A program made the position numbers and the translations under genes. From Anaerolinea sp. (GTDB taxonomy: Bacteria; Chloroflexota; Anaerolineae; Anaerolineales; Anaerolineaceae), in NCBI GenBank assembly GCA_029975055.1, contig JARKPU010000010.1, positions 96,000 through 159,999 on the forward strand: a DNA stretch of 64,000 nucleotides, written 5' to 3'. The notes below the pieces were generated by a model. It saw only the letters and a list, made by a program, of their open reading frames with translations. It was not told the origin of the DNA and did not search any database. Numbering within the stretch: position 1 is the first letter of the stretch; the number at the start of each line of letters is the position of its first letter. Positions 1 to 9,900 of this stretch are shown piece by piece.

Positions 1-2286
1 CCGGTCGATCTGACGCTTTTCACCACAGATCACGGCCTGCACCGGCTCGCCTTCGAGCACCTGGAAATAAGCGCGCTCCTGAGTCACATGCACTTTCAAG
101 ATCGCGCCCCGGTAAACGATCTGGAAGCTGTAAGACTGCCAGCGGCCGGGGATGGATGGATTGAAGACCAGTTCTTCTCCGTCCGAGCGCATCCCGCCAA
201 AGCCGTACACAATGTTCATCCAGGCCGCGGCAATCGAGGTCATGTGAATGCCTTCGGCGGTGTTGCGATTGTAATTATCCAGGTCGATGCGCGTGGCGAA
301 CTGGAAGAACTGGAAAGCCTCTTCGTGCCGCCCCAGCTCGGCGGCGAAGATGGAATGCACCGACGGCGACAGCGAAGATTCGTGGATGCAGCGCGGCTCG
401 TAATAATCGTAATTGGCCCGCTTCTGATCCAGCGTGAAGGACTGGTTGTAGAGCAGCATGAACATCAGCACATCCGGCTGCTTGATCATGTCGTTGCGGT
501 AGATGCGGTCATACGACCAGTTGTGGTAGAGGGGGAAATCCTCCACGGGGATCTGGTCCACATCAATGTGAGGCAGGTCGAAGAAGCCTTCGTGCTGTTC
601 GAAGATGCCGGTCTGCGGGTCATAGGGGATGATCATCGCGTCGGCCATGCGCTGCCAGGAATCGGTTTCTTCCTGCGAAAGCCCCAGCCGCCCGGCGAGC
701 GCCGCCTTTTGGGCCGGAAGGTCGCGCTCCATCATGGCCAGCACCTGGAGGGTGTAGCGGAAGGTCCGCTGCGCCATGTAGTTGGTGTAGCAGTTATTGT
801 TGACCATCATCTGGAATTCATCCGGGCCCATCACCGCGTAAAAGCCAAACTGCTTGCGCCGGGCCGACCACTGCCCGCGGCTGGCGAGGAAGCGGCAGAT
901 CTGGATGAGCAGTTCCACGCCTTCGTCGTAGAGGTATGCGACATCCTGAGTGATCTTCACGTAATGCCAGATGGCATACGCCACGGCGGTGGTCGGCTGC
1001 AGCTGCAGGCTGGCGTGCTGCCAGAGGGTGCAGCTTTCGGTGCCGTCGCAGGTGGCGATTGGGAAGCAGGCGCCCTGGCAATCGAGCTGGCGGGCGCGCT
1101 CGAGCGCCTGCGGCAGGGTTTTGTAGCGGAAATGGATGAGGGCTTTGGCCGAAGCGGGGTTGCTGAAAATGTAATACGGCAGGCAGTAAGTTTCGGTATC
1201 CCAGAAGGCATTGCCGTTATAAGCCTCGCCGGTGAGGCCTTTGGCGCCGATGTTCGCGCCCGGCACGGCCCCGCGGTAGGTCTGCTGGAGCTGGAAAATG
1301 CAAAAGCGAATGCCCTGTTGAGTCTCCGGGTCGCCCTCGATGCAGATATCCGAACTCGCCCAGGCAGATTTCCAATACGCCAGGTTGTCCTCGAACAGGG
1401 CCGCGTAGCTGGCGCCTTTCTGCTGCTCCAAAAGGGTCATTCCACGCGCCCAAACCTCGTCCTGCGGGCTGTTCAACTGGCGGGTGGTAGCTAAGACGGC
1501 CAGCCGGTCGAGCGCCTGGGTCTCTCCCTGGGCAAGGTGAACGGTGAAGCGCTGGCCGATGAAACGCTCGGAAGCGACCAGCTCGCGCTCCTCCAGCGCG
1601 GCGCCGCCCGTTTGGAGGATAAAGCCCGCGAACAGGTTCTGCTGCAGGTGCTTGCTCACGCCAAGGATGGCAATGGCGCCCCCGGCGGCTTCTTCTGCCG
1701 TGGAAACGCGCGGGCAGTTCCAGAAGTTCTCGCGGTACATCTCGTGCTGGACGCCGAAATCCACCCCCATCGTCAGGGAGACCGGGCCGGAGAAGTTGAG
1801 CGGGGTCAGGCAAATGCGCTGCGCCCCGACCTCATTCGTGCGCATGCTGAGGAAGCGAGAGAAAGCCAGCTTCAGGCGCTTGCCTGTGCCCGTCTCCCAG
1901 GTGAACTCGCGCCGCAGCTCGCCGGTGCGAAAATCCAGCTCGCGGGTGAAGCCCGAAAACCGGCTGCGGTTCAGGTCGAGGGTCTCCCCATCGAGCACGA
2001 TGCGGGTATGCAGCCAATCGGCCGTGTTGACCATGAAGCAAATGCGGTTCGAGATGCCCTTATAGGCACTCGGCTCTTTGATGAAATATTCTTCGTAAAT
2101 GCCGTTGAGGTAACACCCGACCAGCGTGCTGCCGGAATAGCCCTCCTCAAAGTAACCGCGCACCCCCATGTGCTCGTTGCCGAGCGAAAACAGCGATTCA
2201 GAGACGCGGCTCTTCTCGGGGTGAAAGCCTTCTTCGACGAGTTTCCATGGATCGATTTGCAGGTACTGGTCGGCGATTTTTCCCAT
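1..2286 (-). CDS. GH65 family glycoside phosphorylase/hydrolase (partial, C-terminus off the left edge)
   Basis: The frame is open from an ATG at 2286 to the window edge (762 codons). The N-terminal part reads SLGNEHMGVRGYFEEGY, and the core motif VMGPDEFQMMVNNNCYTN is characteristic of family GH65 (maltose, kojibiose and trehalose phosphorylases). The Glu of GPDEF is residue 490 (bases 817-819), the expected general acid. Family enzymes cleave alpha-glucosidic disaccharides, usually by phosphorolysis to beta-glucose 1-phosphate; the exact disaccharide cannot be told from sequence alone. Cytoplasmic, no signal peptide. AAGGATG lies just upstream of the start. The gene follows a LacI regulator by 58 bp, and that gap contains a palindromic operator, so it is very likely controlled by that repressor. 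Only a short C-terminal piece should be missing, judging from the usual length of 760-800 residues. Confidence 0.93.
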   Translation of the reverse strand, partial: MGKIADQYLQIDPWKLVEEGFHPEKSRVSESLFSLGNEHMGVRGYFEEGYSGSTLVGCYLNGIYEEYFIKEPSAYKGISNRICFMVNTADWLHTRIVLDGETLDLNRSRFSGFTRELDFRTGELRREFTWETGTGKRLKLAFSRFLSMRTNEVGAQRICLTPLNFSGPVSLTMGVDFGVQHEMYRENFWNCPRVSTAEEAAGGAIAILGVSKHLQQNLFAGFILQTGGAALEERELVASERFIGQRFTVHLAQGETQALDRLAVLATTRQLNSPQDEVWARGMTLLEQQKGASYAALFEDNLAYWKSAWASSDICIEGDPETQQGIRFCIFQLQQTYRGAVPGANIGAKGLTGEAYNGNAFWDTETYCLPYYIFSNPASAKALIHFRYKTLPQALERARQLDCQGACFPIATCDGTESCTLWQHASLQLQPTTAVAYAIWHYVKITQDVAYLYDEGVELLIQICRFLASRGQWSARRKQFGFYAVMGPDEFQMMVNNNCYTNYMAQRTFRYTLQVLAMMERDLPAQKAALAGRLGLSQEETDSWQRMADAMIIPYDPQTGIFEQHEGFFDLPHIDVDQIPVEDFPLYHNWSYDRIYRNDMIKQPDVLMFMLLYNQSFTLDQKRANYDYYEPRCIHESSLSPSVHSIFAAELGRHEEAFQFFQFATRIDLDNYNRNTAEGIHMTSIAAAWMNIVYGFGGMRSDGEELVFNPSIPGRWQSYSFQIVYRGAILKVHVTQERAYFQVLEGEPVQAVICGEKRQIDR

Positions 2287-2309
2287 CGGGCATCCTTATC
2301 GGCAAAATG

Positions 2310-2323
2310 GTTGAACGTTCAAC
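2310..2323. promoter_or_regulatory. LacI-family operator, copy 1 (upstream of GH65 gene)
   Basis: GTTGAACGTTCAAC is a perfect 14-bp palindrome. It sits 23 bp upstream of the GH65 start codon, between that gene and the LacI gene. The identical sequence recurs at 3368-3381. A central CG flanked by inverted half-sites is typical of LacI-family operators. Confidence 0.8.
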
Positions 2324-2344
2324 GTAGAGCGCATCATTGGCGCG

Positions 2345-3355
2345 TCACGCGGTTCCCCGGGCAATCAATTCCACCGGCAAGATCAGCCGGGTGTTGCGCA
2401 TGGCCTTTTCTTTGAGGATGTTAAGCAGGGTGGTGGTGGCGATGACGCCCTTATCGAAGATATTTTGATTGATGGTGGTCAGCTCGGGGTAAACCTGCCA
2501 GCTGATGCTGAGGTTATCGAAGCCGACCAGCCCGAACTCCTGCCCCACGCGCACCCCGCGCCGGAGCAGTTCGTTCAGCAAACCGACCGCCAGCATATCC
2601 TCCAGGCAGAAAACGGCATCCACCTGCCGCTCGAGGAGCGCGGGTGCCATCTGGCAGCCGGTTTCGAACGGCGGGCCGCCCTCGCCCTCGAAAACCTTCT
2701 CCTCCAGGCCCGCCTCGCGCATGGCCCGCCGGTAGCCCTCGCAGCGCTTTTGCATCAGCGGGCTGGTGTGCAGCGGAGAGACGGCGCACAGCCCGATGGA
2801 ACGGAATCCGCGCTCGAGCAGCCGCCGCGCCGCCAGGTACCCGCCGTTCTCATCATCGGAATTGATGTACGAGAAGTTGGCGAAGTTCTTCTGGTAGTTG
2901 TCAATGAGCACGACGGGAATTTCTTTGGCGTTGATCTCCTGCAAAAAGCGCGGGTTGAACTCGCCCACCGCCAGCACGCCATCGACCGAGCGCGAGTCGA
3001 TCCAATCACCGACCTGCGAGAGCCTGGCACGCGTGGGCACGCTGTAGATGATCAGGTCGTAATACGTCTCGTTCTGCAGCGCCGAGTAGACTCCGTCTAA
3101 AATGATGTTGTAGAACGGGCTGGTGGTGAGGGTGTTTCGATCGACGTATGAAGGCAGGAGCAGGCCGATCAGGTTGGAGCGGTTGGTGATGAGCGACTTG
3201 GCAGCCAGGTTGGGCTTGTATCCCAGTCGCCGGGCAGCTTCGAGGACGGCCACGCGGGTTTCCTCCGAATACTTCGCCTTCCCGTTGAAGACATTCGAGA
3301 CGGTGGTTCTGGATACCCCGGCTTCCCGGGCCACATCGACAACAGTGATACTCAT
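2345..3355 (-). CDS. LacI-family transcriptional regulator
   Basis: 336 residues, the normal LacI length. The N-terminal helix-turn-helix and hinge read VDVAREAGVSRTTVSNVFNG (about residues 4-24), followed by a periplasmic-binding-protein-like effector domain (about 60-335) with a sugar-type pocket. It is a cytoplasmic repressor that should release DNA on binding a saccharide. It is transcribed just ahead of the GH65 gene on the same strand, and the same palindrome lies before both genes, which points to autoregulation and control of GH65. The inducer is probably a disaccharide or its breakdown product; this is inference from context. Confidence 0.93.
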   Translation of the reverse strand: MSITVVDVAREAGVSRTTVSNVFNGKAKYSEETRVAVLEAARRLGYKPNLAAKSLITNRSNLIGLLLPSYVDRNTLTTSPFYNIILDGVYSALQNETYYDLIIYSVPTRARLSQVGDWIDSRSVDGVLAVGEFNPRFLQEINAKEIPVVLIDNYQKNFANFSYINSDDENGGYLAARRLLERGFRSIGLCAVSPLHTSPLMQKRCEGYRRAMREAGLEEKVFEGEGGPPFETGCQMAPALLERQVDAVFCLEDMLAVGLLNELLRRGVRVGQEFGLVGFDNLSISWQVYPELTTINQNIFDKGVIATTTLLNILKEKAMRNTRLILPVELIARGTA

Positions 3356-3367
3356 GGGGATCGTTTG

Positions 3368-3381
3368 GTTGAACGTTCAAC
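3368..3381. promoter_or_regulatory. LacI-family operator, copy 2 (upstream of lacI gene)
   Basis: A perfect GTTGAACGTTCAAC palindrome, identical to 2310-2323, 12 bp upstream of the LacI-family gene start at 3355. Binding here would block the regulator's own transcription. Confidence 0.8.
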
Positions 3382-3662
3382 AAAATTGTAGCCGATGGCG
3401 GGGGGAATGTCAATACGATTGCCTGTGCTATCCGCAGGCCGCCTCGGCAACCCTCACAGAAACTTCAATCTCCGTTCACGCGATATTCACAACCTTATAA
3501 TAAATTAACGGAATAAGGCCGGAGAACTTCACGCAGGCGATAGCCTTTCTTTGCCTGCATTGAGCCGGTGAACCCAGACGGCCCCCCACCCCGCGGCCCA
3601 TCGATTGCAGCCCTTCGGAGGCCATAACGGACTCGGTGGAATTGCGTCTCAATTAGTAGAAA
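3382..3662. other. Intergenic region between divergent lacI and ECF sigma genes
   Basis: No credible gene. A perfect TATAAT lies at 3496-3501 on the plus strand, but no good -35 partner at standard spacing was seen, so a promoter for the sigma factor is only possible. About 160 bp of leader would separate it from the start at 3663. Confidence 0.4.
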
Positions 3663-4226
3663 ATGAACCCGGACGCCGAACAAGAACTCTTGCATGGCGC
3701 AGAAGCCCTGGATCATTCAGCGCTGGCGGCTGTTTATCAGCGCTACAGCCCTGGCATCTATCGCTATGCCATGCGTTTGCTGGGAGATGATTGCCTGGCG
3801 GAGGACTGTGTGGCGGAGACCTTTTCACGTTACCTCAAGGCAATCCGGGCCGGCAAGGGCCCGCAAGATCACTTGCAGGCCTACCTGTACCGGATTGCTC
3901 ACAACTGGATCACCGATTGTTACCGGCGGCAGCCCCCGCCTCCGCTCGAGCTTGACGAGGCGTACCCCGAGGACGAAAACGCGCGGCCTGAAACCAGGCT
4001 GGATCAGGCTTTCGAGCAGCAACAGGTGCGGCTGGCCTTGCGTACATTGACTCCCGACCAGCGCCTGGTGGTGTCTTTGCGGTTCCTGGAAGGCTGGGAG
4101 TACGACGAGATCGCCCTGGCGATGAGCAAACCCGTTGGAACAATCCGGGCTTTGCAGTTTCGAGCATTGAACACGCTGCGAAAGGTGTTCAAGCTCAGTG
4201 AAAAAGAAGGTAGCCATGCCCCTTGA
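3663..4226 (+). CDS. ECF-type RNA polymerase sigma factor (first copy)
   Basis: 187 residues, typical for extracytoplasmic-function sigma-70 factors. Region 2 covers about residues 18-90 (SPGIYRYAMRLLGDDCLAED; DHLQAYLYRIAHNWITDCYR) and region 4 about 120-175 (LTPDQRLVVSLRFLEGWEYDEIA, then VGTIRALQFRAL as the recognition helix). It directs RNA polymerase to a dedicated promoter set. The next gene begins inside its last codons and encodes a membrane protein, the usual arrangement for a sigma factor and its membrane partner. A close paralogue with the same partner type lies at 41017-41559. Confidence 0.93.
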   Translation: MNPDAEQELLHGAEALDHSALAAVYQRYSPGIYRYAMRLLGDDCLAEDCVAETFSRYLKAIRAGKGPQDHLQAYLYRIAHNWITDCYRRQPPPPLELDEAYPEDENARPETRLDQAFEQQQVRLALRTLTPDQRLVVSLRFLEGWEYDEIALAMSKPVGTIRALQFRALNTLRKVFKLSEKEGSHAP

Positions 4227-5376
4227 GAAGGATATCGAACCCGAGCTGTTGCAAAAACTGGCTTCCCTCCAATCGGTGCCGGATCGCGACCCCGCGAAGG
4301 AAGAGCTGGGTCTGGCGGCGTTCATTCGTGAGGCAGATGGATTGCTGACGGGCATAACACCGCAGCCGGAAGCGCGTCATAAAGGGTGGATGCATGCACT
4401 CCGATCCCTCTTGATGAACCAACGAAAGGAGCGTTCCCCCATGATCAACACGCTTGCGACGATTTTGTTAATCACATCCTTAATCCTCGGGGGCGGCGGG
4501 GCCACCGTTGCGGCTGCTCAAACCAGCCAGCCCGACCAGCCGCTGTACGGAGTCAAATTGTTAAGCGAGGACGTTCGCATCGGCCTGGCAGCGGATCCGG
4601 CAAAGGAGGCACAGCTGGCGATGGAATTTGCCGGCCGGCGCGCCGCAGAGATCGCGCTGATGCTGCAGAAAGGCATTGCTCCCTCTCAAGCGGTTCAATT
4701 GCGCTACCAATCTCAGATAGAGCTGGCTGTGCGCAGTGCTGCCCGCCTTTCAGACGAACAGGCCGTGAAGCTGCTCGCGCAAATGCGGATTCGCCTCCAG
4801 GAGCAGCAGCAATTGCTCCTGCAGATTCAAGAAAACGGCTCGCCCGCCGTTGCTGCAGTGAACCAGATCAGGCAGATGCTGCAAGAACGGCTGCAATGGA
4901 TCGAAACCGGATTGGGCGACCCGGCGAAGCTGCGCGAGGAACTTCGGCTGCGCGAGCAGGATCAAAACAAGGTTCAGCAGAAGACCCCCTCCAGCGAACC
5001 TCAGGCATCCAAAACCGTCCCTGGCTCCGGCGCGGGCAACCCGTGGACAACCGGCACCCCCACCCCCGGCAGCGGTTACGGCCCGGGGCAGGGCACCGGC
5101 GAATGCGAAGCCTGTACGCCCGCCTATGACGGGCAGGGCAGCAACCCCTGGACGACCGGCACTCCCACCCCTGGCAGCGGTTACGGCCCGGGGCAGGGCA
5201 CCGGCCCGACGGATCCAGCCACCCCGGGCGCGGGCAGCGGAAGCGGGCCGCAGCCAACGCCCTGGCAGATGAACCAGCCAACGCAGGCCGGGCCTCAACC
5301 AACCCAGGGCGCGCAAGGAACAGCGCCCGGGCCGCAAGCCACTGCAACCCCTCATCGCTCTGGCGGAAAACCCTGA
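4216..5376 (+). CDS. DUF5667-type membrane protein, probable anti-sigma partner
   Basis: 386 residues. The ATG at 4216 is preferred because AGAAGG ends 5 nt before it; an in-frame GTG at 4198 is the alternative. The first 75 residues are cytoplasmic, a single membrane segment spans about 76-100 (MINTLATILLITSLILGG), and outside follow DUF5667 features (PLYGVKLLSEDVRIGL and a long Gln/Leu-rich helical part to about 260). The C-terminal tail is Pro/Gly/Thr-rich and contains two near-identical copies of NPWTTGTPTPGSGYGPGQG. The start overlaps the sigma-factor stop by 11 bp, implying translational coupling. An anti-sigma or signal-sensing role is inferred from this pairing; no zinc anti-sigma motif was seen. 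Confidence 0.8.
   Translation: MPLEKDIEPELLQKLASLQSVPDRDPAKEELGLAAFIREADGLLTGITPQPEARHKGWMHALRSLLMNQRKERSPMINTLATILLITSLILGGGGATVAAAQTSQPDQPLYGVKLLSEDVRIGLAADPAKEAQLAMEFAGRRAAEIALMLQKGIAPSQAVQLRYQSQIELAVRSAARLSDEQAVKLLAQMRIRLQEQQQLLLQIQENGSPAVAAVNQIRQMLQERLQWIETGLGDPAKLREELRLREQDQNKVQQKTPSSEPQASKTVPGSGAGNPWTTGTPTPGSGYGPGQGTGECEACTPAYDGQGSNPWTTGTPTPGSGYGPGQGTGPTDPATPGAGSGSGPQPTPWQMNQPTQAGPQPTQGAQGTAPGPQATATPHRSGGKP
5038..5205 (+). repeat. 63-bp imperfect direct repeat inside the DUF5667 gene
   Basis: Bases 5038-5100 and 5143-5205 are nearly identical and both encode NPWTTGTPTPGSGYGPGQGTG. The offset of 105 bp keeps the frame. This is a low-complexity extracellular linker that has duplicated. 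Confidence 0.85.
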
Positions 5377-5393
5377 CCTGACCATATGCCAGG

Positions 5394-5438
5394 AACAGCA
5401 TGTTGGCGAGGATGCACCAGCCAACATGCTGTTTTTTT
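5394..5438 (+). terminator. Rho-independent terminator after the sigma/DUF5667 operon
   Basis: Perfect 14-bp stem (AACAGCATGTTGGC at 5394-5407 pairing with 5420-5433), 12-nt loop, then a run of seven T from 5432. It lies 18 bp past the stop codon at 5376. Confidence 0.93.
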
Positions 5439-5659
5439 ATGCAGCCCGGCAGGAATTCACTGGTGAAGGTGAGGTTCTTTTACCTCCCGCTGGATTATTT
5501 GCCTCTCTGACATGCTACAATCAATCCAGCTGGTTTAGTGGTTCTCTCGCTACATTGCTGGATTTTTCCCTCACCCTACCACCTCCGGGGATGAGGGAAA
5601 ATGTTTTGAACTTAGCGAGAAAACCGTTTAATGATACGGAATGCTCAATACCACAAATC

Positions 5660-6841
5660 ATGCTGCTGCTCGCTAAAACCCCCAACCCTTCTCCGGCGGA
5701 CGTGGAGCGCATCCGCGGCAATGCGGACCCGGTCCTGCGCAACCTGCAGATCACCCAATGCTATCACGAACTCTCGGCGGCTCTCGCCCAATGGACGGGC
5801 CCGGCGGCGAACTGGTGCACGTTCGCCACCTGGGCCTCCAGGCAGGCCGGGCAGACCATCCGCAAAGAAGACCTGGAACGCCTGGTGGAGCGCAGCCTCA
5901 GGGGCTCTGCGACTACGCTACAGGCTTCCCGGCAGGTGGCCGCGGCGATGAACATCCGGGGGGAGGCCGGGCTGATGGGGTTTCAGAGCGCGGCGCTAGG
6001 CGCGCGCAACTTCGCCTCGGCGGTGGAGCGGGCCAGCGATGCGGTCGGGCGGGGCAACAAAAAAGTGTTCGAGGAAATCGGGCGCGAGTTCGCCCGGTTC
6101 TTCCAGGATTGCCTTTCGGAAGGGGTTCCAGACCCCGGCAGGCTCGACCTCTTTTGCGGTTCGCTGCGGCCGGGCCCGCCGCCCGACGGGCAGGAATACC
6201 TGCGCAGGGCATTCCGCCATTATGCGCAGGCGCTGGAAGAACCCGGCCCCAAACTCCGCGCGGAGCTGCTCTTCCTGGCCAACCTGGAAATCGGCCTGCA
6301 TGAGCAGACGCGCCTGCAGCCGGAGATCGCCGAAAGCATGGACGCCGCGGCGGTCGGCTTCTTCACATTCACGCGCGCGCTGTTTCGCGGTATTTTCCCA
6401 TTGAACGGGTGGCTTCACCTGGCCTACCTGTACCTGATGCGGCTGCTCGGCCGCCCGACGGAACTGGACAAAGCCATTCAAGCCTTCCTGAATGAAGTGA
6501 AGCTGGCGCTGCGCCGCTTGATCACCGAGTTGATGATGACCATCACCTTGCCTTCGGGCGAAGTGCTCAGGCTGAGCGAGGACTTGAAGGCGGGCTTCGC
6601 GGAGCCGCTCCGGCAGCTCACCTTGCCAGAGCTGGTCGAGTTTCTGGCCCAACACGGTCTGGCATTTGAAAACACCCAGGGCACCGGGGCGCTGGATTGG
6701 GCCGACCTGCCCGACCGGTTGAATTTCATCTGCGGCCTGTTTCGCTGTTACCAGGAACGCCCTGACCTGCTCGGGGCGCCCTTCACGCCGCAGCAGGTGG
6801 AAGCGTTGAAAGCCGGCCGGCTGCCGGATGGCCGGCTGTAG
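5660..6841 (+). CDS. Uncharacterised alpha-helical protein
   Basis: About 393 residues from the ATG at 5660. The frame extends upstream to 5426, but that lies inside the terminator; an ATG at 5591 is another option, and no start has a clear ribosome-binding site. I do not recognise a named family. The protein looks soluble and largely helical, with no signal peptide. Distinctive strings are [18 protein letters not shown] near the N-terminus and [19 protein letters not shown] in the middle, the latter looking like a conserved core. Near residues 210-240 a hydrophobic stretch ([19 protein letters not shown]) could contact membrane. It precedes the 1149-residue protein by about 115 bp on the same strand. 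No function is proposed. Confidence 0.7.
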   Translation: MLLLAKTPNPSPADVERIRGNADPVLRNLQITQCYHELSAALAQWTGPAANWCTFATWASRQAGQTIRKEDLERLVERSLRGSATTLQASRQVAAAMNIRGEAGLMGFQSAALGARNFASAVERASDAVGRGNKKVFEEIGREFARFFQDCLSEGVPDPGRLDLFCGSLRPGPPPDGQEYLRRAFRHYAQALEEPGPKLRAELLFLANLEIGLHEQTRLQPEIAESMDAAAVGFFTFTRALFRGIFPLNGWLHLAYLYLMRLLGRPTELDKAIQAFLNEVKLALRRLITELMMTITLPSGEVLRLSEDLKAGFAEPLRQLTLPELVEFLAQHGLAFENTQGTGALDWADLPDRLNFICGLFRCYQERPDLLGAPFTPQQVEALKAGRLPDGRL

Positions 6842-6894
6842 CCCGGTTCACCTTCCAACCGCGAAGACAGGGCCGGTTCAGGCCCGCATTTTCT

Positions 6895-6923
6895 TCCACA
6901 TTCCGCGCCGATGCGGATACAAT
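6895..6923 (+). promoter_or_regulatory. Possible sigma-70 promoter for the 1149-residue protein gene
   Basis: TCCACA (6895-6900, 4/6 to TTGACA), 17-bp spacer, then TACAAT (6918-6923, 5/6). It sits 33 bp upstream of the ATG at 6957. Confidence 0.45.
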
Positions 6924-6956
6924 ACATGCATCACCATCTCTTCAAGGACGAGAACC

Positions 6957-9900
6957 ATGACACCCCGCCCCCAGACCATTTACATTGGCGACGCACCGCG
7001 AAAACATGCCGAAAACACGGTGGAAGGTTCCTTCGTGACGCTGCTCGGCGAGCCTTTCTATCAGATTCGCCATTACGACGCGATGGAACCTTTCTTCATG
7101 AGCCTCGTCAGCAGCTCGGATCACTGGCTGTTCATCGCCTCCACGGGCGGGCTTTCGGCCGGGCGGGTCAGCGCGGAGCAGGCCATCTTCCCGTACTACA
7201 CGGTCGATAAACTCACCGAGAACTCCGAAAACACCGGGCAGAAAGCCGTTTTGCTGGTCACCCGCGCGGGCCGCACCAGCCTGTGGGAACCGTTCTCGGA
7301 GCGCCAGCAGGGCAGCTATGCCATCGAGCGCAGCCTGTATAAGAACGTCAGCGGCACAAGCCTGGTCTTCGAAGAGCAGAACCACGACCTGGGGCTGTCC
7401 TTCCGCTATGCCTGGCGCACCAGCGAGAAGTTCGGCTTTGTGAAGACTTCCTGGCTGGCCGACACGGCAGGTTCGGCCTGCCGGGTCGAGCTGCTCGACG
7501 GTGTGCAGAACATCCTGCCTGCCAACGTCACCTCGGCGACCCAGAATATCTTCAGCTCGCTGATCGACGCGTACAAGCGCAGCGAACTGGACGCAGAATC
7601 GGGGCTGGCGATCTTCACCATGAATTCGATTTTGACCGACCTGGCCGAGCCGAGCGAGTCGCTGCTGGCCACGACGGCCGCGCAGGTGGGTTTAGACCCG
7701 GCCGGCTGCCTGCTCTCTTCCACGCAGCTGGATGCCTTCCGCGCCGGGAAGCCAATTGCAGCCGAAACCGAGGTGCGCGGGCGGCGCTGCGCGTTCTTTG
7801 TGCACGCCGACTTTGAACTCGGCGCGGGCGAAGAACGATCATGGCATGTGCTGATCGACACCGCCCAGGATGCCGCCGCGATTGCTTTGAAAGCGCGCTG
7901 GTTGAAAGGCGAGCGGCAGGCGCAGCTTCAAGAACTGGAGGCCGACATCGCCGCCGGTGAGACCCGCCTGTGGGAAATTGTCGCCTCCGCCGACGGGCTG
8001 CAACTGGCCGGCAACCCCATGCTCGCCACGTATCACTTCGCCAATGTGCTGTTTAACGTGATGCGCGGCGGGATTTTCGTTGACCAGTACCGCATCCGCG
8101 CGAAAGACCTGGCCGATTTTGTTTCCATTCGCAACCGGCCGGTGCTGCAAGCCCAGGCGGGCTTCTTCGCCAGCCTGCCGGAAACGATTGAACTCTCAGA
8201 CCTGTTGGAGCGCGCCGAAGCTTCCGGCTCGCCAGACCTGCTGCGCCTGTGTTATGCATACCTGCCCCTCACCTTCAGCCGCCGGCATGGCGACCCAAGC
8301 CGCCCCTGGAACCGCTTCGCGATCAACATCAAACACGCAGACGGCTCGCAGAAACTGGATTATGAAGGCAACTGGCGCGATATCTTCCAGAACTGGGAGG
8401 CCCTGGCCTATGCCTACCCGGAATTTGTGGAAAGCATGATCAGCACCTTCCTGAACGCCACCACCGCCGACGGCTACAACCCCTACCGCATCACCCACCA
8501 CGGCATCGATTGGGAAGTGCCCGAGCCAGGCAACCCCTGGGCCAACATCGGCTACTGGAGCGACCATCAGATCATCTACCTGCAAAAGCTGATGGAGATC
8601 AGCGCCATGTTCCACCCCGGCAGGCTGCGGGGCTTCCTCGACCGGCCGCTGTTCAGCTATGCCAACGTCCCTTACCGCATCAAACCCTATGCCGACCTGC
8701 TGAAAGACCCCTACAGCACCATTTCCTTCGATTGGGAGCTGGAAAAGCTGGTAGAAGCCAGGGTGCGCGAGCGCGGTACGGATGGGAAGCTGCTCCTGAA
8801 CCACAACGGGCAGGTGCAGCTTGCCACGCTGGCCGAAAAACTACTCACCCTGCTGCTGGCCAAACTGGTGAACTTTGTACCCGAAGGCGGCGTGTGGATG
8901 AACACGCAGCGCCCCGAATGGAACGACGCCAACAATGCGCTGGTCGGAAAGGGCCTTTCGGTAGTGACGCTCTGCTACCTGCGGCGCTATGTCGCCTTCT
9001 GCCGGGGCCTGTTCCAGATGGCGGGTGGCGGAGCCTTCCGGGTCAGCGCCGAGCTGCTGAGGTTCTTCGAGCGCGTATATGCGGTGCTCTCTCACCACCG
9101 CCCTGCCCTGAGCGGCTCCTTCAGCGATGAGCAGCGGCGGAGCGTGATGGATGACCTCGGGCAGGCGGGCAGCGACTACCGCTGGGGGCTTTACCGCGCG
9201 GGCTTCAGCGGAGATGCGTCTGCGCTGGCGGGCAGTGAGCTTGAGGCTTTCCTTGCTCTGGCGCAGGAATATATCGAGCACACGCTGCGCGCCAACCGGC
9301 GGCCCGACCGGCTCTACCATGCCTATAACGTGCTGCACCTCCAGCCGGGCCGTGCGGAAGTCTCCCACCTGTATGAAATGCTCGAAGGGCAGGTGGCCGT
9401 CCTTTCTTCGGGCATGTTGGATGCCGAAGAATCGCTTGCCCTGCTAGTGAGCCTGCGCGGCAGCAAGCTCTACCAGGCAAGCACGCATAGCTATATTCTC
9501 TACCCCGACCGCGAGCTGCCCGGCTTCCGCCAGAAGAACCGCCTTACGCCGGGCCAGGTGAGTGACCTGGCGCTGGTGCGGGCGCTCCTCGAGGCCAACG
9601 ACCGCACGCTCTTCACCCAAGACGTGGAGGGTCAATATCACTTTGCAGGGCACATCCGCAACGTCAAGGACGTGAACCGGGCGCTCGATGCATTGGCGGG
9701 CGACCCCCGCTTTGCCCCCCTGGTGAGCGGCGAAGCCGAAAAGGTGCGCGCGCTCTTCGAACAGACCTTCCGCCACAACGAATTCACCGGGCGCTCGGGC
9801 ACCTTCTTTGCCTACGAAGGCCTGGGGAGCGTTTACTGGCACATGGTCGCCAAGCTGCTCCTGGCGGCGCAGGAGGCCGCGCTGCGCTTCGAGGATACTC

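Noticed and set aside
88..1494. A 468-codon plus-strand open frame opposite the GH65 gene
   Set aside because: The minus strand codes for an unmistakable GH65 protein with its catalytic motif; the plus-strand translation has no domain.
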